Positions 1-8,745 of a stretch of 53,686 nt of DNA are shown piece after piece (positions within the stretch are counted from its first letter, which is position 1; the number at the start of each line of letters is the position of its first letter). The stretch is taken from assembly GCF_009760915.1 (NCBI RefSeq), contig NZ_VIDQ01000051.1, positions 1 through 53,686 on the forward strand, read 5' to 3'. Below the pieces are notes generated by a model, which was not told where the DNA came from, searched no databases, and worked only from the letters and a program-made list of their open reading frames with translations. Both the position numbers and the translations under genes were made by a program. The DNA comes from Azohydromonas aeria. GTDB lineage: Bacteria > Pseudomonadota > Gammaproteobacteria > Burkholderiales > Burkholderiaceae_C.

Positions 1-2179
1 CGTCGCTGCCGTTGCCGTTGCCGCCGCCACCCGCCTGGCGCTCCGACACGCCGCCGCCGGAAAGCGTGAAGCCGCTGTCGCGCAGCGCCGCGGCCAGCGT
101 CGGCAGGCTGTCCTGCAGCGCCGCGCGCGTGGCGGCCAGGTCGGCACCGAATGCCACGTGCGCGCTGCGGCCGTCGAGCTCGATGCTCACCGACACCGGG
201 CCCATCTCGACCGGGTTGAGCTCCAGCCGCGCCTGGCCGATGCCCTCGCGCACCAGCATGCGCAGCTGCGTACCCAGTGCCGGCGCGAATCCCGGCGAGG
301 CCAGCGCCGCCGCCAGCTGCGCCTGGAACGGGGCCGCCGGCGCAGCGGCCGGCGCCGCCGCGGCGGTGGGCGTACCGGGCTGCGCCGCCACCGAAGGCAT
401 GCCCGAAGGCAGCGGCGCTGCCGCCGCGGGCTGCGCTTCGGCCGGCAGGCTCGCCGCCGCCGTTGCTGCCGCGGGCCGGTCCGTACCGGCGCCGGCACGC
501 TCGGCCGCGCCGTCGCGGCCAGGCCCGGACACCGCGCCAGCCCCGGCGACGCTCCGCACGCCAGGCTCGACGGCCGTGCGCGCCGGGGACTCGGAACCCG
601 CGCGCCCCGCGGCCGGGCCGCCGGCCCGCACGGTCGGAGCGGCCGGCGGCGCTACCGGGGCGGCCGGTGCCGGTGCCTGCGGCGTCACCGCCTGGTCCGT
701 GCCGGCGGCCGCGGCCGCCGGCTGCTCCTCCGGCGCCGTGGCCCGTGGCCCTGCGGCGCCCTGTACCGGGCGGCTGACGGCCGCCGGCACCGAACCCGGC
801 ATGGCGGGGCCCTGCGCCATGGCGCGGTCCGCCGTGGCGGCCGGGCCCGCCGCTTCCGACGCCTGCGTCTCGCGCTTGCCCGCGATCCTGGCGCCGCCGC
901 GTTCGCCCGGTGCCGGCGTGCCGGCCATGGCGGCCATGCCTGCCGGGCGCGGCACTGCGGCCGGTGCCGTGGCGGCGGCAGCCGGGACCGCCTGGACCGG
1001 CGCCGTGCTGGCAGCAGCCGGAACGGCCTGGGTCGGCGCCGTGGTGGTGGCAGCCGGGACGGCCTGGGCCGGCGCCGTGGTGGTGGCAGCCGGGACGGCC
1101 TGGGTCGGCGCCGTGGTGGCGGCAGCCGGGACGGCCTGGGCTGGCGCCGTGGTGGCGGCAGCCGGGACCGCCTGGGCCGATGCCGTGGCGGCGGCAGCCG
1201 GGACCGCCTGGGCTGGCGCCGTGGCGGTTGCAGCCGGGGTGGCCTGGGCTGATGCCGTGGCGGCCTGGGCCGTGAGCGTGGCGCCGGGCGCCGGCGCGGC
1301 CGGCGCCGTGTCCTGCGCGGACGCGCGGGCGGCAGAGACGGTGGCAGGCGTCGCGGCAAGGCCGCGCGCCTCGCTTGCGGCCGCGCCGGCCTGCGCCGTG
1401 CGAAGCAGTCGGGCCATGCCGTTCGGGGCGTCGCTGGCGGCTTCGGGCCGGGACACGGCAGCCGCGCCGGCCTGCGCCTCGCGGGCCGGCTGCGCGGCCG
1501 GGGTCGCTTCGGTAGCTGCGGTGGCCGCCACGGTCCCGGCCGCATCGCGCCCGGACGGGCCGGAGGCCGCCAGGCCGCCGGGGGACGGGTGGGCCGGGAG
1601 GTCCGGGGCCGCGCCGGCCACCACGGGTGCGCCAGGTGCGCCGGGTGCGCCGGGTAATAAATCGTCGCTGCGCTGGGGGGCGGCGGCACCGAAGCGGCGC
1701 CCGGCAGCCCCCGGCGCGGTGGCGCCGGCGTCCAGCGCGTCCACGCCGACCGGCGCCTGGCCGGCCGGCGTCCCGGCGACGGCCTCGCCCTGCGGCGCGG
1801 CGGCGAATCCGGCCATCAGCGCCGCCAGGTCCTGCGCGGGCGTGATGGCTTCGGGCACCGGTACCGGTACCGGTGCCGGCACGGCGGCCGCCGTGGCCGT
1901 GGCGGCGTCCGCCATCGGCTCCTTGTCTTCGGGCCGGGCGTGATCGGGGCGCTCGGCTGCGTCCGCGGGATCGGCCGCGGCCGTGGCCGCGTCCAGGCCC
2001 GGATCGGCGCCGTCCTGCGCTGCCTGGCTGGCGGCGTGCAGGGCCTGCCTGAAATCGTGGGCACCGGCGCGGCCGGTGGCCGCGGCGGCCGCGGCGGCAC
2101 CGACGCCGCCGTGCCGGGCTGCGGCCGTGGCCGAGGTGGCCTTGGCGGCCAGGAGAGGGTGGGCAATCGGGTTCGTCAT
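1..2179 (-). CDS. fliK: Flagellar hook-length control protein FliK (3' end cut off by window edge)
   Basis: FliK measures hook length and triggers the export-specificity switch through FlhB. The reading frame starts at the ATG at 2179-2177, overlapping the fliJ stop (ATGA), and stays open to the window edge, giving at least 726 codons. The N-terminal part has an exported-protein look (HDFRQALHAASQ). A long Ala/Pro/Thr-rich disordered middle includes a 12-residue tandem repeat. The C-terminal hook domain is recognisable near positions 1-330, with residues LRMLVREGIGQARLELNP followed by a GPVSVSIELDG-like strand. The family usually runs 400-600 residues, so this one is long because of the linker. 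It is the last visible gene of the fliFGHIJK operon. The large open frames on the opposite strand are high-GC shadows. Confidence 0.9.
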   Translation of the reverse strand, partial: MTNPIAHPLLAAKATSATAAARHGGVGAAAAAAATGRAGAHDFRQALHAASQAAQDGADPGLDAATAAADPADAAERPDHARPEDKEPMADAATATAAAVPAPVPVPVPEAITPAQDLAALMAGFAAAPQGEAVAGTPAGQAPVGVDALDAGATAPGAAGRRFGAAAPQRSDDLLPGAPGAPGAPVVAGAAPDLPAHPSPGGLAASGPSGRDAAGTVAATAATEATPAAQPAREAQAGAAAVSRPEAASDAPNGMARLLRTAQAGAAASEARGLAATPATVSAARASAQDTAPAAPAPGATLTAQAATASAQATPAATATAPAQAVPAAAATASAQAVPAAATTAPAQAVPAAATTAPTQAVPAATTTAPAQAVPAATTTAPTQAVPAAASTAPVQAVPAAAATAPAAVPRPAGMAAMAGTPAPGERGGARIAGKRETQASEAAGPAATADRAMAQGPAMPGSVPAAVSRPVQGAAGPRATAPEEQPAAAAAGTDQAVTPQAPAPAAPVAPPAAPTVRAGGPAAGRAGSESPARTAVEPGVRSVAGAGAVSGPGRDGAAERAGAGTDRPAAATAAASLPAEAQPAAAAPLPSGMPSVAAQPGTPTAAAAPAAAPAAPFQAQLAAALASPGFAPALGTQLRMLVREGIGQARLELNPVEMGPVSVSIELDGRSAHVAFGADLAATRAALQDSLPTLAAALRDSGFTLSGGGVSERQAGGGGNGNGSD
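985..1272 (-). repeat. Eight 36-bp tandem repeats inside fliK
   Basis: Eight consecutive 36-bp units begin at 985, 1021, 1057, 1093, 1129, 1165, 1201 and 1237. In the fliK frame each encodes a 12-residue unit of the form PAATTTAPTQAV, with drift at the Thr and Pro positions; the last unit is the most diverged. The unit is a multiple of three, so copy-number change alters linker length without breaking the frame. This is the disordered ruler region of FliK. Confidence 0.9.
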
Positions 2180-2646
2180 CCCAGGGCTCCGCCGGGGTGG
2201 TTCCATGCGCCGCGGGCCGCGGCGCGGCTGGCGGCTTCGTCATTGCGTTTCTGGTCGCGCCGCTCCTCGGCCAGGCGCGCCTGCGCCTGCCGGCGCTCGA
2301 TGAGCTTTCCCACCGCCGCCACGCGCAGCTCCTGCGCCTGCAGCGCCTGGCGCGCGCGGTCCACCTGGGCCTGCGCCAGCCGGCTGGCCTGCTGCTGCTG
2401 GTCCACGGCCTGGTGCAGCCGCTCGGCGAAGCTCTGGTAGCAGCCCAGCACCGCCATGTCCGTGGCGGCGCGGCTGAACTGCGCGCTCCAGCGCTGCTGG
2501 TACTCGCCGCGGTAGCCGTCGAGCTGCTCGGCTTGCGCCTGGGCCTGCTGCAGCCGCTGCTGCGCCTGGCGCAGCACGGCCAGCGCCTGGTCGCGCCGGC
2601 GCTGCTCGTGTTCGAGCAGCACCTGCAGGCTGCGCAGGTCGCTCAT
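2176..2646 (-). CDS. fliJ: Flagellar export chaperone FliJ
   Basis: FliJ is a small coiled-coil protein that binds the FliI ATPase ring, like the gamma subunit of F1, and couples it to FlhA in the export gate. The product is 156 residues, close to the usual 145-150. It is almost entirely helical and Gln/Arg/Ala-rich, with heptad-like spacing and a start MSDLRSLQVLLEHEQ. The stop codon overlaps the fliK ATG. It lies 209 bp downstream of fliI, an unusually long gap within this operon. A 7-bp GC hairpin sits at 2671-2687 in that gap. Confidence 0.9.
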   Translation of the reverse strand: MSDLRSLQVLLEHEQRRRDQALAVLRQAQQRLQQAQAQAEQLDGYRGEYQQRWSAQFSRAATDMAVLGCYQSFAERLHQAVDQQQQASRLAQAQVDRARQALQAQELRVAAVGKLIERRQAQARLAEERRDQKRNDEAASRAAARGAWNHPGGALG

Positions 2647-2855
2647 TGGGGCAGCCTCGCGCTGCGCGCGGTCCCGCCGGGCGGGACGGCTCGTCCCCTT
2701 CGGAGCGGCCGTGCGGGGGCGTTCACGGCGGCACCCTCGCGCGGCGCGGGGCGGAATGGGGGTTCATGCATCCCGGCAGTGTCCGGCGCGGCGGGCTGGG
2801 GTGATGCGTGGAAAAGGCGGGGGAGTGCGGTGCTTTCGCACGCGCGGTGCCGGTT

Positions 2856-4280
2856 TCAGCCCGCCACCAGCGCCGCCAGCTGCCGCTTGCACAGGTCCAG
2901 CGGCGCGTGCTCGTGCATGCCCTGCTGCAGCAGCTGCATCAGCTGCGGGTGCAGCCGCACCGCCAGGTCCAGCTCCGCGTCGTGGCCGGGGGTGTAGGCG
3001 CCGAGCTGGATCAGGTCGCGCGCGCGGCCGTAGCGCGCCAGCAGCTGGCGCGCGCGCCGCGCGGCGTCGATGTGCGGCTTCTCCGCCACGCTCGTCATCA
3101 CCCGCGACACCGACTTCTCCACGTCGATGGCCGGGTAGTGCCCGCCCTCGGCGAGCTCGCGCGACAGCACGATGTGCCCGTCCAGGATGCCGCGCGCCGC
3201 GTCGGCGATCGGGTCCTGCTGGTCGTCGCCCTCGCTGAGCACCGTGTAGAACGCCGTGATCGAGCCCACGCCGTGCAGCCCGTTGCCGCTGCGCTCGACG
3301 AGCTGCGGCAGCTTCGTGAAGCAGCTCGGCGGGTAGCCCTTGGTGGCCGGCGGCTCGCCGATGGCCAGCGCGATCTCGCGCTGCGCCTGCGCGTAGCGCG
3401 TCAGGCTGTCCATGAGCAGCAGCACGTGCCGCCCCTGGTCACGGAAGTGCTCGGCGATGGCCGTGGCGTAGGTGGCGCCCTGCATGCGCACCAGCGGCGG
3501 CGCGTCCGCCGGCGCGGCCACCACCACCGAGCGGCTCAAGCCCTCCTCGCCCAGGATGTCCTCGATGAATTCCTTCACCTCGCGCCCGCGCTCGCCGATG
3601 AGTCCCACCACGATCACGTCGGCCTGGGTGTAGCGCGCCATCATGCCCAGCAGCACCGACTTGCCCACGCCGGTGCCCGCGAACAGGCCCAGGCGCTGCC
3701 CGCGCCCGACCGTGAGCATGGTGTTGATGGCGCGCACGCCCGTGTCCAGCGGCTGGCGCACCGGGGCGCGGTCCATGGCGTTGATCGGCCGGCGCGCCAG
3801 CGGCGCCACCGCGCCGGGGGCCAGCGGGCCGTGGCGGTCCATGGGCTGGCCGTGCGGGTCCACCACGCGGCCCAGCAGCGACTCGCCCACGGGCAGCAGC
3901 AGCCCGCGGTCCTCGCTGCGGCGCCAGGGATGCACGTCCTCGCCCAGCCGCGGCGCCGCGATCGGCGCCGGGCGCGGCAGCACGCGCGCGCCGCTGGCCA
4001 GGCCGTGCAGCTCGCCCGTGGGCATCAGGAAGGCGCGGTCGCCGTTGAAGCCCACCACCTCGGCCTGCACCGGCGCGTCGTGGCCCATGCGCACCTCGCA
4101 GGCCGCGCCCACCGGCAGCCGCAACCCCGCGGCCTCCAGCACCAGCCCCGTGACGCGCATGAGCGTGCCCTCGGCCGCCAGCGGGACGGGCTGGTCGGCG
4201 AAATCGGGCAGCCGCGACAGGAAGCGGTCCCAGCGCCGCTGCCGCGCGGCCTGGGTGGATGCGATGAACTCGGCGCTCAT
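2856..4280 (-). CDS. fliI: Flagellum-specific ATPase FliI
   Basis: FliI is the hexameric ATPase at the base of the flagellar type III export apparatus, acting with FliH and FliJ at the cytoplasmic face. The product is 474 residues from the ATG at 4280, which overlaps the fliH stop (ATGA). A frame open further upstream is only non-coding extension. An N-terminal beta-barrel domain is followed by a P-loop, AGTGVGKS at about residues 201-208, and a Walker B/DSLTRYAQAQRE segment at about 287-303. The GYPPS signature near residue 315 is typical of FliI/YscN ATPases. Length and motifs agree fully with the family. Confidence 0.97.
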   Translation of the reverse strand: MSAEFIASTQAARQRRWDRFLSRLPDFADQPVPLAAEGTLMRVTGLVLEAAGLRLPVGAACEVRMGHDAPVQAEVVGFNGDRAFLMPTGELHGLASGARVLPRPAPIAAPRLGEDVHPWRRSEDRGLLLPVGESLLGRVVDPHGQPMDRHGPLAPGAVAPLARRPINAMDRAPVRQPLDTGVRAINTMLTVGRGQRLGLFAGTGVGKSVLLGMMARYTQADVIVVGLIGERGREVKEFIEDILGEEGLSRSVVVAAPADAPPLVRMQGATYATAIAEHFRDQGRHVLLLMDSLTRYAQAQREIALAIGEPPATKGYPPSCFTKLPQLVERSGNGLHGVGSITAFYTVLSEGDDQQDPIADAARGILDGHIVLSRELAEGGHYPAIDVEKSVSRVMTSVAEKPHIDAARRARQLLARYGRARDLIQLGAYTPGHDAELDLAVRLHPQLMQLLQQGMHEHAPLDLCKRQLAALVAG

Positions 4281-5179
4281 GGCGCAGCGCCCCCGGCCAT
4301 GTCGGCCAGGGCGCCGTCGTCGACCGCGACGTCCTCGGCCAGCAACTCCAGCTCGATGTCCGGCTCCTGCACGGGCAGCGGCATCGACACCGGCGCCGCT
4401 GCCGCGGCGGCACGCACCGGCGCGGTCGCGCCCGGGGTTGCCGGCGCGGCCGGTTCCTCCCACGGCAGCGGCTGGCCCAGCAGCTGCGCCGCCACGGCCC
4501 AGCGCTGCTCGATGCGAGCATCGACGCGGCCGAGCTCGGACTCCACCACGCAGCCGCCGCGCGAGACCGCGGCGCTGGCCAGCACGCGGCCGCCGCGCGC
4601 CTCGACCTGCATGCCGGCGCCGGCCTGCACCAGCGGCTCGTCCTCGGGATGTACCAGCACGCGCAGCTGGCGCGCGCCGGCCAGCATCGCGCCCACCGCC
4701 TCCAGCGCCACCTCCGTGACCACTTCGGGCCGGGTCGAGAGTTCCGCGCGCAGCACCGCGCGCGCCAGCCGCGTGGCCGTGGCGGCCACCGACTGCGCCA
4801 TGGGCACCTCCAGCGCCTCGAACTGCGCGTCGATGGACTGCAGCAGCGCGCCCACCTGGGCTGCCATCTGCGCGCCGTGGTGCTGCTTGAAGCTCTCCAG
4901 CGCCGCCAGCCCGTCGCGGTAGCCGTCCTCGTAGCCCTGGCGCTGGCCTTCGGCGCGGCCCTGCTCCAGCGCCTCGGCGCGCGCCTGCGCCAGCGCCGCG
5001 GCATGCACGGCCGGCGGGATGTCGGGCGGCGGGGGCGGGGCCACCGGCGTTGCCGCGACGGGTTTCGGTGGCTCGAAGCTGCCCGGCATCCAGGCCTGGA
5101 AGCTGGTCAGCTCCTCGCGCGGGATGAAGCGCGCGTACAGGCTGCCCGCGCGCGCGGGGCGGTCAGACGAACTGGTCAT
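4277..5179 (-). CDS. fliH: Flagellar assembly protein FliH
   Basis: FliH regulates and anchors FliI in the export apparatus. The ATG at 5179 gives 300 residues beginning MTSSSDRPARAG; a GTG four codons upstream (5191) is possible, and neither has a clear ribosome site. A Pro-rich N-terminal part (about 40-60) is followed by a Gln/Ala/Glu coiled coil (about 65-125) with the EGxxxGY-type spacing seen in FliH. The C-terminal domain resembles the V/F-ATPase E/delta subunit. The tail near 240-300 is Ala/Pro-rich. It overlaps the end of fliG by 17 bp and the start of fliI by 4 bp, so translational coupling is likely. Confidence 0.93.
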   Translation of the reverse strand: MTSSSDRPARAGSLYARFIPREELTSFQAWMPGSFEPPKPVAATPVAPPPPPDIPPAVHAAALAQARAEALEQGRAEGQRQGYEDGYRDGLAALESFKQHHGAQMAAQVGALLQSIDAQFEALEVPMAQSVAATATRLARAVLRAELSTRPEVVTEVALEAVGAMLAGARQLRVLVHPEDEPLVQAGAGMQVEARGGRVLASAAVSRGGCVVESELGRVDARIEQRWAVAAQLLGQPLPWEEPAAPATPGATAPVRAAAAAAPVSMPLPVQEPDIELELLAEDVAVDDGALADMAGGAAP

Positions 5180-6161
5180 CCGCGCCACCACCCAGCACGA
5201 TCGTGCCCTCGTCGGCGAGTCGGCGCACCGTCTTGAGCATCTCCTTCTGCTGCGCCTCGACCTCGGACAGCCGCACCGGGCCGCGCGACTCCAGCTCCTC
5301 CTTGAGCGCCTCGGCGCCGCGGCTGGACATGTTCCTGAAGATCTTGTCCTTGAGCTCGGGCGAGGCGCCCTTGAGCGCCACGACCAGCTCGGAGGTCTGC
5401 ACTTCCTTGAGCAGCGCCTGCATGCCGCGGTCGTCCACCTTGACCAGGTCGTCGAAGGTGAACATGTTGTCCATGATCTTCTGCGCCAGGTCGGTGTCGG
5501 CCTCGCGGATGTAGTCCAGCACCGCCGTCTCGGCCGAGCCGCCGAGCATGTTGAGGATCTCCGCGGCGGCCTTGACGCCGCCGAGGTTCGAGCTGCGCGT
5601 GGTGCGGTCGCCGCCGGCGAGCACGCGGCCCATGACCTCGTTGAGGTCCTTGAGCGCGCTGGGCTGGATGCCGTCGAGCGTGGCGATGCGCACCAGCACC
5701 TCGTTGCGCTGGCGGTCGGGGAAGCACTTGAGCACGCCGCTGGCCTGGTCGGAGTCCAGGTGCACCAGGATCGCCGCGACGATCTGCGGGTGCTCGTTGC
5801 GCAGCAGCTCCGCCACCGACGGCGCGTCCATCCACTTCAGGCTCTCGATGCCGGTGATGTCGCTGGACTGCATGATCCGGTCGATCAGCAGGTTGGCCTT
5901 GTCCTCGCCCAGCGCGCGGCGCAGCACGCCCTTGACGTACTCGTCGGTGTCGGGCACCAGCAGGCTGTGGTTGTTGGCTTCCTCGGCGAAGCGCCCGATC
6001 ACGCCGGCCAGGCGGTCGCGCGACACCGGCTTCATGCGCGTGAGCGTCTCGCCCAGGCGCTGCACTTCCTTCGGCGCGAGGTGCTTGAACACCTCGGCCG
6101 CCTCTTCCTCGCCCAGCGTCATCAGCATGATCGCGGCGTCTTCCAGGCCCTGTTCGTCCAT
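5163..6161 (-). CDS. fliG: Flagellar motor switch protein FliG
   Basis: FliG is the rotor component that contacts MotA and transmits torque; it sits on the FliF MS ring and binds FliM. The product is 332 residues, the normal size. The N-terminal domain binds FliF, the middle domain carries the EHPQ motif (LRNEHPQIVAAIL), and the C-terminal torque domain has charged helices near DDLVKVDDRGMQ and KGASPELKDKI. It lies 42 bp downstream of fliF and overlaps fliH. Confidence 0.97.
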   Translation of the reverse strand: MDEQGLEDAAIMLMTLGEEEAAEVFKHLAPKEVQRLGETLTRMKPVSRDRLAGVIGRFAEEANNHSLLVPDTDEYVKGVLRRALGEDKANLLIDRIMQSSDITGIESLKWMDAPSVAELLRNEHPQIVAAILVHLDSDQASGVLKCFPDRQRNEVLVRIATLDGIQPSALKDLNEVMGRVLAGGDRTTRSSNLGGVKAAAEILNMLGGSAETAVLDYIREADTDLAQKIMDNMFTFDDLVKVDDRGMQALLKEVQTSELVVALKGASPELKDKIFRNMSSRGAEALKEELESRGPVRLSEVEAQQKEMLKTVRRLADEGTIVLGGGADDQFV

Positions 6162-6203
6162 GACTCTTTCAGCTCGCTCGGGTCGATCGCATCGATCGGG
6201 TTG

Positions 6204-7967
6204 TCAGGCGGATTCCTTGTTGAACCAGCTGCGCAGGATGTTGGCCACCACCACCGGGTTCTCCTTGGCCAGCTTGCGCAGCTGCTCCATCGTGTGCGCG
6301 TCGGTGCTCTCGCCGATGAGCATCGGCGCCTGGATCAGCGTGCCGGGCACGCCTTCCTGGGCCGCGTCGGCCGCCACCGCGTCGCCGTCGGGCGCGGGCA
6401 GCGCCTCGGTGTCGTCCACCACCGCGTCGAGCTGCGTGCCCGGCGGGGGCAGGGCGGGCTCGGGCGGCTTCGGCGGGCGCAGCGCCGGGCGCACCACGCC
6501 CAGCAGCAGCATCAGCGCCACCAGCACCAGCGCCACGGGCATGCCGAAGGTGCGCGCCAGCTCCAGCAGCCAGGGCTGGCGCCACAGCGGCAGATCCGAG
6601 GCGCCGTCGGCCGCCGGCGCGCGGAACGGCGCGCTCACCACCTTGACCGAGTCGCCGCGATCCTTGCTGAAGCCGATGCTCTCCTGCACCAGCGCCGTGA
6701 GCTTGTCGATCTCCTCGTCGGACAGCGGCACGCTGTTGACCTTGCCCTTGGGGTCGGTGGCGCTGCGGTGGTTGACCACCACCGCGGCGGTGAGCCGCTT
6801 GATGTTGCCGGTGGCGTTGCGCGTCACGCGCACCGTCTTGTCCACCTCGTAGTTGATGACGTTCTCGCGCTTGGCACCGCTGCCCAGCGCTCCGCCGCCG
6901 GAGTTCACCTGCGTGGGCTGCAGCGGGGCGGAGGCGCCGTTGACGGGCGCGCTGGGCGGCACGGGCGGCTGGTTGGTCAGCGCGCCGGGCACGCCGGCGG
7001 GCGGGGCGCTGGCCGCGCCGGGGCCGACCTCGGCGCTGTGCAGGCTGCGCACCGCCGCGGGCTCGCTGCCCTGGTTCGGGCGGAACGACTCGGCGGTGGA
7101 CTCCGACTGCGAGAAATCGACCTCCGCCGTCACCGTGGCGCGCAGGTTGTCGCGCCCGACCACCGGCTCCAGCAGCTCCAGCACGCGGCGCTGCAGCCCG
7201 CGCTCGACCTGCTGCACGTAGGCCAGCTGCTGCGCGTCCAGCCCGGGCTGCTGCTGCCCGGCCGCGCCCTCGGGCCCGGTGAGCAGCGTGCCGCTGTGGT
7301 CGAGGATGCTCACCGCCTTGGGGTCCATCTCCGGCACCGACGACGCCACCAGGTGCACGATGCCGGCGAGCTGGGTGCGGTCCAGCGCGCGGCCCGGGTG
7401 CAGCGTCACCAGCACCGAGGCGCTGGGCTTTTGCTGCTCGCGAAAGAACCCCGTCTGCTGCGGCAGCGCCAGGTGCACGCGCGCCGACTCCACCGAGCCC
7501 AGCGACATGATCGAGCGCGTGAGCTCGCCTTCGAGCCCACGCTGGAAGTTGGTGCGCTCCTGGAACTGGGTCTGCCCGAAGCGGGCGTTGTCCATGAGCT
7601 CGAAGCCCACGATCGAGCCCTTGGGCAGCCCGGCCGAGGCCAGCTTCAGCCGCACGTCGGGCACCTTCTCCGCGGGCACCAGCAGCACGCCGCCCTCGCC
7701 GTGGCGGTAGGGCACGTTCATCTGCTGCAGCGCCGCCAGCACCGCGCCGCCGTCCTTGTCGGACAGGCCGGCGTAGAGCACGCGGTAGTCGGGGTCGCGG
7801 CCCCACAGCAGCAGCGCCACCACCACCGCCAGCAGCCCGGCCACGCCGGCGCCCAGCAGCAGCCGGTTGCGCGGCGGCAGCGCCGCCAGGCGCGCCAGCG
7901 GGCCGGCGGGCGACGCGGGCGCTGCGGGCAGCTGCGGGTCAACGGGGGCGGCGAGGGCTTGGTCCAT
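6204..7967 (-). CDS. fliF: Flagellar M-ring protein FliF
   Basis: FliF forms the MS ring in the inner membrane that houses the export gate. The product is 586 residues from the ATG at 7967; a TTG nine codons upstream is less attractive. Membrane segment 1 is near residues 36-55 (LLLGAGVAGLLAVVVALLLW), followed by the periplasmic ring-building domains. Membrane segment 2 is near 455-475, and a cytoplasmic FliG-binding tail ends in RSWFNKESA. It is the first gene of the minus-strand operon and divergent from fliE across 210 bp. I could not identify its own promoter in that gap. Confidence 0.97.
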   Translation of the reverse strand: MDQALAAPVDPQLPAAPASPAGPLARLAALPPRNRLLLGAGVAGLLAVVVALLLWGRDPDYRVLYAGLSDKDGGAVLAALQQMNVPYRHGEGGVLLVPAEKVPDVRLKLASAGLPKGSIVGFELMDNARFGQTQFQERTNFQRGLEGELTRSIMSLGSVESARVHLALPQQTGFFREQQKPSASVLVTLHPGRALDRTQLAGIVHLVASSVPEMDPKAVSILDHSGTLLTGPEGAAGQQQPGLDAQQLAYVQQVERGLQRRVLELLEPVVGRDNLRATVTAEVDFSQSESTAESFRPNQGSEPAAVRSLHSAEVGPGAASAPPAGVPGALTNQPPVPPSAPVNGASAPLQPTQVNSGGGALGSGAKRENVINYEVDKTVRVTRNATGNIKRLTAAVVVNHRSATDPKGKVNSVPLSDEEIDKLTALVQESIGFSKDRGDSVKVVSAPFRAPAADGASDLPLWRQPWLLELARTFGMPVALVLVALMLLLGVVRPALRPPKPPEPALPPPGTQLDAVVDDTEALPAPDGDAVAADAAQEGVPGTLIQAPMLIGESTDAHTMEQLRKLAKENPVVVANILRSWFNKESA

Positions 7968-8035
7968 GGCGGCGCGGCGGGATCGGCCCGGCAAGGCGCC
8001 GGGCAGGGCATTTCAAAGATGCGCATTCTTGGCCC

Positions 8036-8062
8036 TCAAGTCCCGGCGCCATCGGCCGATGA
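8036..8062 (+). promoter_or_regulatory. Sigma-28 (FliA) type promoter for fliE
   Basis: TCAAGTCC (8036-8043), an 11-base spacer, then GCCGATGA (8055-8062). This compares well with the enterobacterial FliA consensus TAAAGTTT-N11-GCCGATAA, with seven of eight bases in the -10 box. The site lies 115 bp before the fliE start. Confidence 0.7.
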
Positions 8063-8177
8063 AGGCCGCAAAGCCCGGCCACTTCGCGCCACCGTGCCCA
8101 TCGCGGCGTGCCTACAGTCGCCTCCAGCCTCGGGGGACCACGTCCGCGTCCAACCTGCCCGCGGCGTCCGCACCGCC

Positions 8178-8501
8178 ATGGAACTCAAGCTCAAACCCTT
8201 CGACTTCAACCAGGCCGCGGCCCGCGCGGGGCTCCAGCCCAACGGCCAGCCGCTGCGCGACGCCGCCCCGGTGGCCAGGGCCGGCTTCGCCCAGGCCATG
8301 GACCAGGCGCTGCGCTCGGTCAGCGCCAGCCAGAACGAGGCCCGGGAGCTGCAGCAGCAGGTGCAGCTCGGCAATCCCACCGTGAGCATCGAGGAAACGA
8401 TGGTGGCGATGCAGAAGGCGCAGATCGGCTTCCAGGCCACCCTCACCGTGCGCAACCGCCTGGTGCAGGCCTACACCGACATCATGAGCATGCAGGTCTG
8501 A
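8178..8501 (+). CDS. fliE: Flagellar hook-basal body protein FliE
   Basis: FliE is the small periplasmic adaptor joining the MS ring to the proximal rod, and is among the first substrates exported. The product is 107 residues, starting MELKLKPFDF and ending YTDIMSMQV, with the family's C-terminal helix (TMVAMQKAQIGFQATLTVRNRLVQAY region). The start is fixed by similarity and length; a long upstream open extension in this frame is antisense to fliF and not real. It stands alone on plus, divergent from fliF and upstream of the giant repeat gene. Confidence 0.96.
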   Translation: MELKLKPFDFNQAAARAGLQPNGQPLRDAAPVARAGFAQAMDQALRSVSASQNEARELQQQVQLGNPTVSIEETMVAMQKAQIGFQATLTVRNRLVQAYTDIMSMQV

Positions 8502-8554
8502 CGCCCGGGCCATTGCCAGCGCCGTGAAGTTTTCACAACTCGCGCCGCAGCCTC

Positions 8555-8581
8555 TCAAGTCGCCTTTTCTGGCGCCGATAA
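8555..8581 (+). promoter_or_regulatory. Near-perfect sigma-28 promoter for the giant repeat gene
   Basis: TCAAGTCG (8555-8562), exactly 11 bases, then a perfect GCCGATAA (8574-8581). It is one of the best FliA-type sites in the window, and the only gene downstream is the giant octapeptide-repeat gene at 8746. The predicted leader is about 155 nt. This places the gene in the late flagellar regulon. Confidence 0.8.
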
Positions 8582-8595
8582 CACGTAGCAGAACC

Positions 8596-8613
8596 CCCCT
8601 ACCGCAGTAGGGG
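8596..8613 (+). promoter_or_regulatory. Stem-loop at the 5' end of the giant gene's leader
   Basis: CCCCTAC (8596-8602), loop CGCA, GTAGGGG (8607-8613): a perfect 7-bp stem within about 10-15 nt of the predicted transcription start. It could stabilise the mRNA or take part in leader control; no U-tract follows, so it is not a standard terminator. A further GC-rich inverted segment lies near 8655-8665. Confidence 0.5.
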
Positions 8614-8745
8614 TGAACGACATCGAACGCCGGCCCGACCCTGGGGCGGCGCGTCGCCGGTCGTGGCCCAGCGCAGCGCATCCCTGCTTTATCGGTTGCG
8701 ATGGCACACGGCCGCCGGCAGCACTTGCTTGAGGAACTTCCTTCC

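Noticed and set aside
12..1943. 643-codon plus-strand open frame opposite fliK
   Set aside because: Ala/Gly/Pro-rich shadow of fliK; the minus frame carries the FliK hook domain.
2671..2687. Terminator between fliI and fliJ
   Set aside because: A 7-bp GC hairpin without a T-run inside an operon whose downstream genes need expression; probably chance in high-GC DNA.
7968..8177. Promoter for the fliFGHIJK operon, including sigma-54
   Set aside because: The TGGCC...TTTGC-like segment on minus has GG and GC nine rather than ten bases apart, and no TCAAG/GCCGAT pair faces fliF. No site could be supported.
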